A stretch of 64,000 nt of DNA from Dehalococcoidia bacterium. GTDB lineage: Bacteria; Chloroflexota; Dehalococcoidia; Tepidiformales; Tepidiformaceae. Where the stretch lies: positions 1-64,000 of the forward strand of contig JADLBC010000023.1 in assembly GCA_020847985.1 (NCBI GenBank). The letters are read 5' to 3'. The notes beneath the pieces were generated by a model. That model saw only the letters and a list, made by a program, of their open reading frames with translations. It was not told the DNA's origin and did not search any database. Position 1 is the first letter of the stretch; every line of letters begins with the position of its first letter. Below, piece after piece: positions 26,019 to 34,976 of the stretch. Made by a program: the position numbers and the translations under genes.

Positions 26019-26924
26019 CTAGAACGCACCCTTCATCTGGATGATTGCCGGCCCGCCGATGACGATCAGGATCGCCGGGAAGATGAACAGCACCAGCGGG
26101 AACACCATCTTGATCGGCGCCTTGAAGGCAGCCTCTTCCGCCTTCTGCTTCCGCTTCACCCGCATCACGCCCGTCTGCACCCGGATCACCGAGCCGATGG
26201 AGATGCCCATCTGCTCCGCTTGCACGATCGAGTTCACCAGCGAGCGCAGCTCCTCCACGCCCGTGCGGTCCGCCATGTCCAGGAACGCGTCGCGGCGCGT
26301 GCGCCCCATCGTGATTTCGCGCATCGTCCGCGTCAGCTCCTCCGCAAACGGCCCCTTCACCTTCTCGATCACCCGCGAGAACGCGGCATCGATGCCAAGT
26401 CCCGCCTCCACCGACGCCGTGATCAGGTCGAACGCGTCAGGCAGCGCCCGCCAGATTTCCTTCTGACGCCGCTTGATTCGCCCCATAATCCAGACGCGCG
26501 GACCATAGATGCCGAAGCCGGCCGCCACGCCATAGGTGATGAGCAGCATCTGCCCCGTCTTCCCGATCGCCGCCATGTAGAGCACCGCCAACAGCGGCAC
26601 GAGCCCAGCCGTAATGCCCACGATGAGGATGAGCTGGCCCGTCTTCATGTTCAGGCCCGCCTGCTTCATCGCCGATTCCAGCCGCTCCGACATCGTCGAG
26701 GGCAGCACGCCGTTCGCCTTCGCCGAAAGCGCCTTCACCATGGGCGCCACCACGCGCGCCTTGAACGCCGCCTCCGGGTCCGGTACTTCCTGCTTCCCCG
26801 GGCGGACATAGCGCAGGCCGCCAAGGCGCGAATCCATCGGGTCGTTCTCCGCCTGCCGGTAGAAGAGCCCGTATGCCGTGAGCGTCACCGTGACGAACGT
26901 AGCCAGCGCGATCAGTGCTTCCAC
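26019..26924 (-). CDS. tadC: Tad pilus assembly inner-membrane protein TadC (T2SS-F domain)
   Basis: The product is 301 aa. A T2SSF domain occupies about residues 160-290 (LPDAFDLITASVEAGLGIDAAFSRV, EELRSLVNSIVQAEQMGISIGSVIRVQ). Membrane segments lie at the N-terminus, at about 100-140 and at the C-terminus (MVFPLVLFIFPAILIVIGG). With TadB it forms the platform on which the TadA ATPase works to extrude Flp pilin. It starts 4 bp after tadB. Confidence 0.9.
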   Translation of the reverse strand: MEALIALATFVTVTLTAYGLFYRQAENDPMDSRLGGLRYVRPGKQEVPDPEAAFKARVVAPMVKALSAKANGVLPSTMSERLESAMKQAGLNMKTGQLILIVGITAGLVPLLAVLYMAAIGKTGQMLLITYGVAAGFGIYGPRVWIMGRIKRRQKEIWRALPDAFDLITASVEAGLGIDAAFSRVIEKVKGPFAEELTRTMREITMGRTRRDAFLDMADRTGVEELRSLVNSIVQAEQMGISIGSVIRVQTGVMRVKRKQKAEEAAFKAPIKMVFPLVLFIFPAILIVIGGPAIIQMKGAF

Positions 26925-26928
26925 GGCC

Positions 26929-27891
26929 CTATACCTCGATGTTCACGATCTTGCGGATGACGGCGAAGCCCAGGATCTCCATGCCGATGGCGCCGCCCAG
27001 CATCATCCGCCCCAGCGGATCCGTGAACAGCTTCCCCGTGAACTCCGGGCTGATCATCATGAAGATGATCCCCAGCCCGATCGGGATGCCACCGATCACG
27101 TACCCCGTCATGCGCTGCTGCGATGTCAGCGTCCGGATTTCGCCGCGAATGCGCTCCCGCTCACGCATCGTGTGGGCCACGTTGTCGAGAATCTCGGCCA
27201 GGTTGCCGCCCACGCTTCGCTGGATCAGCGTCGCCGTGATCACGATGTCGAAGTCCGAGCTTCCCACCCGCTGGTTGAGCGCGCTCAGCGCCTGCTCCAC
27301 GCTCGCGCCCATCGCCGTATCCCGCAGCGTTCGCCGGATCTCCGTGGCCAGCGGGTTCGGCAGCTGCTCCGAAGCCGAATCCAGCGCCTGGATGAGCCCG
27401 AAGCCCGCGCGCAGGCCGCTCGCCAGCATCTGCAGCATCTCCACCAGCTGCGCTTCCAGCTTGCGCGTCCGGCTGCCGATGCGCCGCTTCAGCCAGAAGC
27501 CCACCGCGAAGTAACCCAGCGGCAGACCCAGCACCGAAAGCTGCGGCATCGGCAGCGTCATCAGCCCGATGAGCACCATCACCACGCCGAACGTCGCCCG
27601 CAGGATGAAGTACTCCCGCGCGTTCAGCGCCAGGCCCGCCCGCTCCAGTTGCACCGTCCACTGCTGCACGAGGTTCGCCGAGACCAGGTTCACCCCGCCG
27701 AACGTCACCGTTGCCCGCTTGCGCAGGCTGAGGCCGCCGCCGGCCGAGCCCTGGGGCGCGCCTTCCATGCTCTTCAGCCGCGTCAGCCGGTTCGCCGCCT
27801 CGGCCGAGACGCCGCCGAAGCCCGTCGCCCAGAGCGTGAACGTCGTGGCCGTGGCCCCCGCCAGGAGGCAGGCCGTCAGGAGTGCGATCAT
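26929..27891 (-). CDS. tadB: Tad pilus assembly inner-membrane protein TadB (T2SS-F domain)
   Basis: The product is 320 aa. The T2SSF domain includes LVEMLQMLASGLRAGFGLIQALDSASEQLPNP and TATLIQRSVGGNLAEILDNVAHTMRERERI. Hydrophobic segments are at the N-terminus (MIALLTACLLAGATATTF), mid-protein and C-terminus. The ATG overlaps the tadA stop as TGATG, and AAGGGAGG lies 6 nt upstream, which rules out the much longer frame to 28320. Confidence 0.9.
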   Translation of the reverse strand: MIALLTACLLAGATATTFTLWATGFGGVSAEAANRLTRLKSMEGAPQGSAGGGLSLRKRATVTFGGVNLVSANLVQQWTVQLERAGLALNAREYFILRATFGVVMVLIGLMTLPMPQLSVLGLPLGYFAVGFWLKRRIGSRTRKLEAQLVEMLQMLASGLRAGFGLIQALDSASEQLPNPLATEIRRTLRDTAMGASVEQALSALNQRVGSSDFDIVITATLIQRSVGGNLAEILDNVAHTMRERERIRGEIRTLTSQQRMTGYVIGGIPIGLGIIFMMISPEFTGKLFTDPLGRMMLGGAIGMEILGFAVIRKIVNIEV

Positions 27892-29630
27892 CACGAGCCT
27901 CCCTTCCGGTATCCCGGGTCGAACAGCGTCGCCGGCAGTTCGATGCCCGCCATCTGGAACTTGTGCAGGAACGAAGGCCGCACACCCGTCGGCTGCATCG
28001 AACCCACGACCTTCCCGTCCTCGTCCACCCGGTCCAGCTTGAACAGGAAGATGTCCTGCAGCGTGATCGTGTCGCCCTCCATGCCGCTCACTTCCGTCAC
28101 GTGGCTCACGCGGCGGCTGCCATCCTGGAGGCGCTGGACCTGGATGAAGATGTCGATCGCCGATGCGATCTGCTCGCGGATGGCCCGCGCCGGCAGGTCC
28201 ATGCCCGCCATCAGCACCATGTTTTCGAGGCGGGCGAGCGCGTCGCGCGGCGTGTTCGCGTGGATCGTCGAAATCGAACCGTCGTGGCCCGTGTTCATCG
28301 CCTGCAGCATGTCGAAACATTCCTCGCCGCGGACTTCGCCGACGATGATCCGGTCCGGGCGCATGCGCAGGCAGTTCTTCACCAGGTCGCGCTGCTTAAT
28401 CTGGTTCTTCCCTTCGATGCTCGCCGGCCGCGCCTCCAGCGTGATCACGTGCTCCTGCTGGAGCCGCAGTTCCGAAGGGTCCTCGATCGTGATGATGCGC
28501 TCCGTGTTCGGGATGAACGCCGAGAGCGCGTTCAGCAGCGTCGTCTTACCGGTGCCGGTACCGCCCGAGATGATGATGTTCAGGTGCGCTCGCACGCACA
28601 TGGCCAGGAACTCGGCCGTCGCCTCGCTCATCGCGCCGACCGCGATCAGGTCCGCCATCCGCATCTTGTCCGCCCGGAACTTCCGGATGGTGATGCTCGG
28701 CGCCTTCGGCGATGCCGGCGGAATGGTGATATTTACGCGCGAACCATCCGGCAGGCGCGCGTCTACCATCGGGCTCGATTCGTCGATGCGCCGCCCCAGC
28801 GGCGCCACGATGCGCTCGATGATGCGCATGATGTGCTGCTTGTCCCGGAATCGCAGCGGGCTCCGGTAGATGCGCCCGTCCTGCTCGAAGAAGATCTTGT
28901 CCAGGTCGTTGACCATCACTTCGCTGACCGATGGGTCCCGCAGCAGCGGCTCCAGCGGCCCCAGGCCGAGCACTTCGTCGGCGACTGCTTCCACCAGCTC
29001 GTCGCGCGTCGCGCCGCCGAGTTGCAGCTGCTCCTGGGCGACGATCTCGCGCGCCGCGCGAATCACGGCCTCGCGCTGCTGCTCGGCCGGCAGGCCTTCG
29101 AGGCTCCCGTGTTCGAGCTCTTCGATCAGCAGCTCGTGCAGCCGGATCTTCGCCGCCTCGATCTGCGGGTTCGCACGCGCATCACGCGGGCCCGCCTCGC
29201 CCGGGCGGCCGTCCGCTGCCCTGCGGCGCGGCGCCTGCTGCCCGTCCGATGTCGCCACCGGCTGATTCGCGGGAGGGATCTGGCGGCGGTCGCGGAAAGG
29301 CAGCGGCTGCGCAGGTGGCGGCGGTTCGCTCGCCGCCGTACGGTTCTGTGGCGCCTCCGAAGGCGGCGCGGCCGGCGGCCTCACCTCATCCGGGATGCCG
29401 CCCCAGCTCCGCCGCGGCGGAAGCTGCCCCGATGGCCGGAGCAGCCGGCCATCGCCCGCGGGTGGCTGCGCCGGAGGCTGCGGCCGCATCGCGAGGTTGC
29501 CATCGCTCGGCGGCGGTTCCGCCGGCCCCTGCCCTTCCGGGCCCGGGCTGCCTGCCCGCCGTCGCGCGCTCGACCAGCCGAAGAGCCGGCCGCTCTCAGG
29601 GGGTGTTTGCCGTTCAGACTCATCCGCCAC
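27891..29630 (-). CDS. tadA: Tad secretion ATPase TadA/CpaF
   Basis: The product is 579 aa. The first 155 residues are proline/arginine-rich and probably disordered, which is long for the family. The CpaF core then follows: LGPLEPLLRDPSVSEVMVN, Walker A GGTGTGKTT at 356-364, IEDPSELRLQ as the Asp box, Walker B-like RMRPDRIIVGEVRGEE, and GHDGSISTIHANTP as the His box. It powers Flp pilus assembly from the cytoplasmic side. The gene lies between tadZ and tadB. Confidence 0.95.
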   Translation of the reverse strand: MADESERQTPPESGRLFGWSSARRRAGSPGPEGQGPAEPPPSDGNLAMRPQPPAQPPAGDGRLLRPSGQLPPRRSWGGIPDEVRPPAAPPSEAPQNRTAASEPPPPAQPLPFRDRRQIPPANQPVATSDGQQAPRRRAADGRPGEAGPRDARANPQIEAAKIRLHELLIEELEHGSLEGLPAEQQREAVIRAAREIVAQEQLQLGGATRDELVEAVADEVLGLGPLEPLLRDPSVSEVMVNDLDKIFFEQDGRIYRSPLRFRDKQHIMRIIERIVAPLGRRIDESSPMVDARLPDGSRVNITIPPASPKAPSITIRKFRADKMRMADLIAVGAMSEATAEFLAMCVRAHLNIIISGGTGTGKTTLLNALSAFIPNTERIITIEDPSELRLQQEHVITLEARPASIEGKNQIKQRDLVKNCLRMRPDRIIVGEVRGEECFDMLQAMNTGHDGSISTIHANTPRDALARLENMVLMAGMDLPARAIREQIASAIDIFIQVQRLQDGSRRVSHVTEVSGMEGDTITLQDIFLFKLDRVDEDGKVVGSMQPTGVRPSFLHKFQMAGIELPATLFDPGYRKGGS

Positions 29631-29690
29631 AGCCGGCCTCCTCTCGTCGTTGCTCCATGCTCACGTCGCCGCTCTCTCTGTTGGTTTCGG

Positions 29691-30926
29691 TCAGGCGCTC
29701 TTGCGGAACAGGGGCCGGAGGAGGTTCGTCAGCGGCCCGCCGCCGCCACCCGCCTTCTTCCCCTTCTGCTTCGCCTGGCGCACGCCCGCCAGCGCCCGCG
29801 CCATTTCGCGGATCTCCAGCGAGACCTTCGTGTTCGGCCGGCTCATGACGATCGGCCGCCCAAGCTGCGCCGCCTTCACGACTTCGTTGTCCTGGGGAAT
29901 GCGCCACCACAGCGGCGAATCCAGCGTCCGCTCGACGTCCTTCTCCCGCACGCCCGTATCCACGCCCGCGCGGTTCAGCACGACCTTGATCCGCTCCTCG
30001 TCGTTCCCGAACCGCTCGTGCAGCATCTCCAGGGCCAGCACCGTGTCCTTGATGCTCGCCATGTCCAGCGTCGTCACCAGCAGGATCATCGTCCCGACTT
30101 CGATCGCCGCCGCGACGATTTCGTTGAACGTGCCCGGGGTGTCCAGGATCACGAAGTCGTGCGTCTGCGCGAGCACATCGACCACGTCCCGCACGTGCCG
30201 TGCCGTCAGGTTCCGCCAGTCGCTCGGCCGCGTCGGCGCGGGGAGGATGTGCACCCCCGACTCGTGCTCGACGAGGTACTCCTTCAGCGACTGCCGGTCG
30301 ACGTTGTCCAGGTTGCGCGCCAGGTCCGCGATCGAACGCTCCACGGGGATGTCCATCGTGATCGCGACATCGCCGAAGCGCGTGTCCATGTCCACCAGCG
30401 CTACCGACTGGTGCGCCTCGCCCGCGAGCGCCACCGCCAGGTTCGACGAAATCGTCGTCTTGCCAATGCCGCCCTTGGCCCCGAACACGGTGATGATCGT
30501 CCCCTGCGGGATCGGGTCATCCAGTTCGCCCCGGCGCCGCATGCCCTCGCGCTCCTTGCGTTCGAGCACCTTGATGATCGACGCCTCCAGCTCCTCCGGG
30601 TTCAGCGGCTCCTGGAGATAGTCCGAAGCCCCCGAGACCATCGACTGGCGCATCAGGCGGATGTTTGCCTCCGTCGAGAACACCACGATGGGCAGGTCCG
30701 GCAGACCGTCGTTGATGCGCGAAAGCGTCTGCACCGGCCGCACCAGCGGCTCCTCGATGCGCATCAGCATCACATCCGGCCGCAGCTGGAATGCCAGCGT
30801 GAACGCCTCCACGCCATAACCGGCCGCACCCGCCACGGAAAACCCGAGCATCGTCAGCGTCTTCTGGATCTCCGCGCTGCTTTCGCGGTCCGGGTCGATC
30901 ACGATGACCTGTGGAACCCTCGCCAT
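29691..30926 (-). CDS. tadZ: Tad localisation protein TadZ/CpaE (receiver-like plus ParA-like ATPase)
   Basis: The product is 411 aa. The first 125 residues form an atypical receiver (VIVIDPDRESSAEIQKTL, ending SDYLQEPLNPEEL); the phosphoacceptor region reads PDVMLMRIEEP, so phosphorylation is doubtful. A deviant Walker A GAKGGIGKTT at 149-158 starts a MinD/ParA ATPase domain with DMDTRFGD and LDTPGTFNE. TadZ places the pilus machine at the pole. GGAGG lies 7 nt before the ATG at 30926, which excludes the arginine-rich longer frame. Confidence 0.9.
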   Translation of the reverse strand: MARVPQVIVIDPDRESSAEIQKTLTMLGFSVAGAAGYGVEAFTLAFQLRPDVMLMRIEEPLVRPVQTLSRINDGLPDLPIVVFSTEANIRLMRQSMVSGASDYLQEPLNPEELEASIIKVLERKEREGMRRRGELDDPIPQGTIITVFGAKGGIGKTTISSNLAVALAGEAHQSVALVDMDTRFGDVAITMDIPVERSIADLARNLDNVDRQSLKEYLVEHESGVHILPAPTRPSDWRNLTARHVRDVVDVLAQTHDFVILDTPGTFNEIVAAAIEVGTMILLVTTLDMASIKDTVLALEMLHERFGNDEERIKVVLNRAGVDTGVREKDVERTLDSPLWWRIPQDNEVVKAAQLGRPIVMSRPNTKVSLEIREMARALAGVRQAKQKGKKAGGGGGPLTNLLRPLFRKSA

Positions 30927-31023
30927 TGCCTGTCCTCCACCATCGGCGGCGGCCCGCTCAGCGCGAGCCGCACATTGTTCCGCTACCCGTTGACCTGGAC
31001 GTTCGCACGTCCGCGGGCGCCTG

Positions 31024-31983
31024 TTACTTCTTCTTCTGCGTGAACACGTCCTCCAGCGACCAGAGCTGCGCACCCTCGATCGCCTTCGCATCGCCCTTCT
31101 GCCGCGGGAGAATGCGCCACTGCCCGATCTCGTCCTTCATCGCGTCGATGATCGCGACCTTCGCCGCGATATCCACCGGCAGCGCCAGCGTCAGCGAGAT
31201 CGCCTTCTCATACGTCGCGAGGTCCTTCTCCTTGTCCGGGTCCACGCTCGTCCCCGAACCGGCCGTCGCGGTCGTGCTCGTGCCCAGCGTCGTCGTCGTC
31301 GCGCCCGCCGTCGCCGTCGAACTCGCCGCCGCCTTCGCCTTCTGCGCGTCCGTGTTCACCACGACCTTCACCAGCGTCTGCGAAACCGCCAGCACCTCGA
31401 CGTCGCTCGCCAGGATGCCCGCGATCACGTCCGGCTTCTCCGCCCCCGTGAGCGGGTCGATCTTGCTCAGCGTCGTCAGGCCCAGCACATCCACCCGGTC
31501 GCCCGGCTGCGGCAGGCCGCCGGCGATCCACGCCTCGTGCGGCACCTGCAGCGCCAGCGCCCGCATCCCCTCCGGGATCTTGTAGGCGAGCCCCGCCTGG
31601 CCTTCGTACGTCGTTACCTGCGCCGAAAGCACCTGCTCGCCCGTCACGGCGGGCGCCGTCGTCACCTTGCCGACGAGCTCCTCGGAGCGCGTCGCCTCGA
31701 ACCGGCCCGGCAGCAGCGCGGCCGCCGGCACCGTCTTCGCTTCCAGCATCGAATCCGTGATCTTCTCGCCCGCGCCGACATCGCGCGTGAACACCAGGAC
31801 CGATTCCGCCCCGTTCCCGGCGTTGAGCGCCTGGTCGAGCGTGCTGTCCTTGGCGCCCCGGCTGTTCAGGAACGCGAACATGAGCGCCGCGCTCAAAATG
31901 CCGAACACCGCGGCGAGCATCAGGACGCCGCGATTCCGGCTCGAACCGGCCGCGGCTGTGGAAGCGATAGAAGTACGTGGCAT
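31024..31983 (-). CDS. cpaB: Flp pilus assembly protein CpaB/RcpC (SAF domain)
   Basis: The product is 319 aa. A membrane segment (GVLMLAAVFGILSAALMFAFL) is followed by an SAF domain, VLVFTRDVGAGEKITDSMLEAKTVP, and the GDRVDVLGL beta region typical of CpaB. A Ser/Thr/Ala-rich stretch (about 210-245) looks like an exported linker. In diderms CpaB contacts the secretin; here no secretin gene is present, so it may bind cell wall. GGAGGAGA lies before the ATG at 31983. Confidence 0.85.
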   Translation of the reverse strand: MPRTSIASTAAAGSSRNRGVLMLAAVFGILSAALMFAFLNSRGAKDSTLDQALNAGNGAESVLVFTRDVGAGEKITDSMLEAKTVPAAALLPGRFEATRSEELVGKVTTAPAVTGEQVLSAQVTTYEGQAGLAYKIPEGMRALALQVPHEAWIAGGLPQPGDRVDVLGLTTLSKIDPLTGAEKPDVIAGILASDVEVLAVSQTLVKVVVNTDAQKAKAAASSTATAGATTTTLGTSTTATAGSGTSVDPDKEKDLATYEKAISLTLALPVDIAAKVAIIDAMKDEIGQWRILPRQKGDAKAIEGAQLWSLEDVFTQKKK

Positions 31984-32078
31984 CGCAGGATCTCCTCCCC
32001 TAGCTGTATCGACAGCCACACTCCACCGGCACAGGGCCGCAACCCCCCCTTGACCTTCCCGATCCCTTGGCCAACGAA

Positions 32079-32104
32079 ACGGCCGCCCCTTGCGAGGCGG
32101 CCGT
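32079..32104 (-). terminator. Terminator after TadG-like gene
   Basis: ACGGCCGCC pairs with GGCGGCCGT around an 8-nt loop; on the minus strand TTTCGTTGG follows. It separates the pilin/TadE/TadG genes from cpaB and the motor genes. Confidence 0.7.
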
Positions 32105-32131
32105 TGGCAGCGATCCGGGCCGGTGGGCCGG

Positions 32132-33715
32132 CTACTGCGTCAGCTGAATGTGCGTCTCCGCCGCGATGTTCGCGAACGCGTCATCGAGTTCGGCCGTCGT
32201 CGGCGATTTGAAGTACTTCCCGCCCGTCAGTACCGCAACCGCCTCCAGGTTGGCATCGTCCACCGCCGTCCCCAGGCCGATCGTGTAGAGCGTCACCCCT
32301 GCCGCCTTCAGCCGGTTGGCTTCCGAAGTCAGGTGCGAATACGCGACCGATGTTCCCGGGCTCTGTGGCGAACTGCACGAGCCGTCGTAGTTCGACTGGC
32401 TGTACGAGGAGTTCTGGCAGACCGTGTTCGTCATACCGTCAGTCAGCAGGACGACGATCTTCTTCGAATTCATCCGCGAACCCGGACCCGTCGCGATCCG
32501 CCGTCCCAGCGCCGCCGCATAGGCGATGTTCGTGCCGCCCTGGGGTACCAGGATGGCGTCCATCTGCGTGCGAACCGTCGAGAACGTGCTGATCAGGTTG
32601 TAGTTGATCGTCCCCGAGGAGGAGAACGACGCCAGCCCGATCTTGTCGTAGGACTCGTTGAAGAAATTCGTGAAGTACTTCGCGTTGCTGATCATCGAGT
32701 CGAAGGGCTCGTGCGGGCCGTTCGTCGTCGTCGTCGCCTGGTAGGGCGCCGCCTTGTCACAGTACGGCTGGTCCGGGTTCGGAGCCGTGTCGTTCCCATG
32801 CAACGACCAGATGTACGCCCGCGCCGCATCCGCCGCGTTCGCGCTCCCGTGGTGATAGGCCTTCAGGGTCGGCGTGCTGTTGGCGTTGTTCCACTGCGCC
32901 CGCGTCACCGTGAGCTGGTTGGCCGGCACGTTCACCGCCGTGATTTTGAAGAGCTCGTCGTCGATCTGGATCATCCCCGCCCGTGGGCTGCCGCCGCCCG
33001 TCGGCGTGCGCTGCCAATATGGCGTGGTGCTGTTCCAGCCGTCACCGAAGTTCGCACGGTTCGTCGCCGCGCTCGTGCTGTTGAACACGCGCACGTCGTT
33101 CAGCGTGATGGTGATGCTGTTCCCCGAGACCGCCGGGATATCCGCCGCCAGGCGTGGGAAGCTGAATCCCCCCGCCGGCACCGTCAGCCGCCCCGGGCTC
33201 ATCAAGTAGATGGAGTTCGCGTTCTCCGTCTCTTCGTAGCTCGCCATGCACATCGACCCCGAGATGTCGAGGACGATCGCGATATCCAGCACCTGCGAAG
33301 CCGCCGTGCCCGTCGCGGATACGTGCCAGCTGTTGATGCCGAAGACCCGTGCGAAGAACGTCGGGATGTCTGCCTGGCCGGTGATGTTCACGGCCTTATT
33401 CCCCGCGGGGAAGTTCGTCGTGAAGCTCACATTCTGGCCCTGGCTATTGATGAACGAAGCGTTCTTCGTCCAATACGTATTCGCCGCCGCCGAGGCCGCG
33501 CTGGTCCCGTGCGGCATGTCCTGGGCCGCCGCGAGCGCCGCCGCGTCCACCGCCGCCTGCATCTGCGTCCGCGCCCAGAGCAGCCGGCCGACATCGACGC
33601 TCAGCGCCACCAGCCCGATCAGCCCGATGAGGCCGATCGCAAAAAGCGGCAGAGTCTGCCCGCGCTCATCGCGCACGCGTCCCCTGCCCATCAGCTTGTT
33701 CAGAATCGTTTGCAT
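32132..33715 (-). CDS. TadG-like pilus protein with von Willebrand A domain
   Basis: The product is 527 aa. The N-terminus has the TadE/G-type anchor (ERGQTLPLFAIGLIGLIGLVALSVDVGRLL, residues 17-45). A VWA domain begins at LDIAIVLDISGSM with the MIDAS residues D150-x-S-x-S, and KIVVLLTDGMTN supplies the acidic partner. A 150-residue Asn/Thr-rich insertion interrupts the VWA domain after the first strand. It is probably a surface or minor pilus component with adhesive capacity. AAAGGGA 8 nt before the ATG fixes the start. Confidence 0.85.
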   Translation of the reverse strand: MQTILNKLMGRGRVRDERGQTLPLFAIGLIGLIGLVALSVDVGRLLWARTQMQAAVDAAALAAAQDMPHGTSAASAAANTYWTKNASFINSQGQNVSFTTNFPAGNKAVNITGQADIPTFFARVFGINSWHVSATGTAASQVLDIAIVLDISGSMCMASYEETENANSIYLMSPGRLTVPAGGFSFPRLAADIPAVSGNSITITLNDVRVFNSTSAATNRANFGDGWNSTTPYWQRTPTGGGSPRAGMIQIDDELFKITAVNVPANQLTVTRAQWNNANSTPTLKAYHHGSANAADAARAYIWSLHGNDTAPNPDQPYCDKAAPYQATTTTNGPHEPFDSMISNAKYFTNFFNESYDKIGLASFSSSGTINYNLISTFSTVRTQMDAILVPQGGTNIAYAAALGRRIATGPGSRMNSKKIVVLLTDGMTNTVCQNSSYSQSNYDGSCSSPQSPGTSVAYSHLTSEANRLKAAGVTLYTIGLGTAVDDANLEAVAVLTGGKYFKSPTTAELDDAFANIAAETHIQLTQ

Positions 33716-33788
33716 GGCGTGGTCCCTTTCCGGGTGGGTGGAGGCACGTCGCACCCTTGTGGACACCTGGTTCCTGGTCGCGCCCTCG

Positions 33789-34277
33789 TCATTCGAGGCG
33801 CATGTACGAAGTGGATTGAATCGTCGGCGCCGAGATCGAACTCCCGCCGACGAGCTGCATGATGTTTCCGATGGGCGTCACGAAGTTGAACGCGAACGCC
33901 ACCTTCACCGACGTCTCGGACCCGCGCGTGCCCTGCACGTTCGTCTTGGTGACCGTCACCTTCGACGCGTCGATCGCGCAGTTCGTGAACGCCGGGTAGC
34001 TGCTGCAGAAGCTCCCGTAGAGCTTCGCGTCGATGGTCGCGCTGTCCGATTGCACCGCCGCCGCCCGCGCACCTTCGCGTGCCGCGTTCGTGACGACGAT
34101 CCAGGTGTAGTACCCGCGTCCGAAGTCCACCATGCCGAACAGCAGGAGCAGGAACACGGGCAGGATGAGCGAGAACTCGACCAGCGATTGGCCCTTCTCG
34201 CCACCCCGGAAGCCCCGGCGCCGCCACCCACGCGCGGCCTGCTGTCCATTGGCGCCAGCGTTCCGCGGTTCGGTCAT
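33789..34277 (-). CDS. tadE: TadE-like minor pilin/pseudopilin
   Basis: The product is 162 aa. A basic N-terminus leads to GEKGQSLVEFSLILPVFLLLLFGMVDFGRGYY, the TadE prepilin-like motif with conserved Glu at +5 after a potential cleavage glycine. TNAAREGARAAAV follows, the standard TadE continuation. The C-terminal half is beta-rich and exported, with two cysteines (FCSS, TNC) able to form a disulfide. GAGGGAAG precedes the ATG at 34277. Confidence 0.9.
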   Translation of the reverse strand: MTEPRNAGANGQQAARGWRRRGFRGGEKGQSLVEFSLILPVFLLLLFGMVDFGRGYYTWIVVTNAAREGARAAAVQSDSATIDAKLYGSFCSSYPAFTNCAIDASKVTVTKTNVQGTRGSETSVKVAFAFNFVTPIGNIMQLVGGSSISAPTIQSTSYMRLE

Positions 34278-34395
34278 GTCGCTTCCCTCGCCTGGGCGCG
34301 TGGCCCGGATGTGGTTCGGGGGCGGGACGGGAGAGCCCCATCCCACCCCCGGTGCCTTTGCGTCCGCCCCCTCGCGGGGGCACCGCGCTCCGCCT

Positions 34396-34581
34396 TTAGA
34401 AGGCCGCGTTCACGCTGCCGAGCGCGCCGTTGATGCCACCACCCAGGGTCTGGAGAGCGGCGATGCAGACGACGGCGATGAGGGCGAGGATGAGGCCGTA
34501 CTCGGCGAGGCCCTGGCCTTCTTCGTCGCGGGTCTTGGCGGCCACGTACTTGCGGAGCGCCCAGTTGTGAATCTTCGACAT
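34396..34581 (-). CDS. flp: Flp/Fap-family type IVb pilin
   Basis: The product is 61 aa. The prepilin motif EEGQGLAEYGLILALIAVVCI has the G-x4-EY core of Flp pilins, giving a mature pilin of about 38 residues after cleavage. It is the first gene of the Tad locus, with AGGTAGGAAACC before the ATG. It is the main pilus subunit, assembled by TadA/TadB/TadC. No prepilin peptidase gene (tadV/cpaA) lies in the window. Confidence 0.95.
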   Translation of the reverse strand: MSKIHNWALRKYVAAKTRDEEGQGLAEYGLILALIAVVCIAALQTLGGGINGALGSVNAAF

Positions 34582-34976
34582 GGTTTCCTACCTCTTCCTG
34601 TGGTGGGGCCCCTGCCCCGTTTCGATGTCTCCCCGTCCTGTGCCCCGGGCCTCCCCGGCCATCTCCAGTGGCCAGCCCTCCCCGGCTGCCCCGCGGCGCT
34701 CCCTCTCTGGTGCGCGCTTGCGGGCCATCCGGCTCGGGACCGGTGCTCTCGTTGAGGAGCTACTAGCAACTTCGTCCAGACCTGGCGGCTCTAAAGGTGG
34801 GTTACCCCTTGTTCACCGGCCCTTCCCCATCCGGTCGTTCCCCGCTCTCCTTCGAAGCTGCCCGCCGGCTCCATCAGATTCGGCTGCCCTGTTCACCTTC
34901 GACCGCGCCCACCCATACCCGCAGGGCTCGCTCCTGCCGATGGTGAAAAAGACACGCACGACGGAGTAACCGCCAC
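34582..34976. other. Gene-free region upstream of flp (395 bp)
   Basis: There is no coding frame with a sensible product in this stretch between divergent flp and ICMT genes. It is less GC-rich around 34760-34830 and contains GCTACTAGC and GGGTTACCC palindromes. It should hold the flp promoter and any regulator sites, but I see no convincing consensus -35/-10 pair and no known riboswitch. Confidence 0.6.

Noticed and set aside
27882-31043. 1053-codon open frame on the plus strand across tadB, tadA and tadZ
   Set aside because: The product is His/Arg-rich without domains and lies antisense to genes with clear Walker motifs; it results from high GC at third codon positions.
34582-34976. c-di-GMP or other riboswitch before flp
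   Set aside because: I looked for GEMM, SAM, TPP, FMN and cobalamin consensus on both strands and found none.
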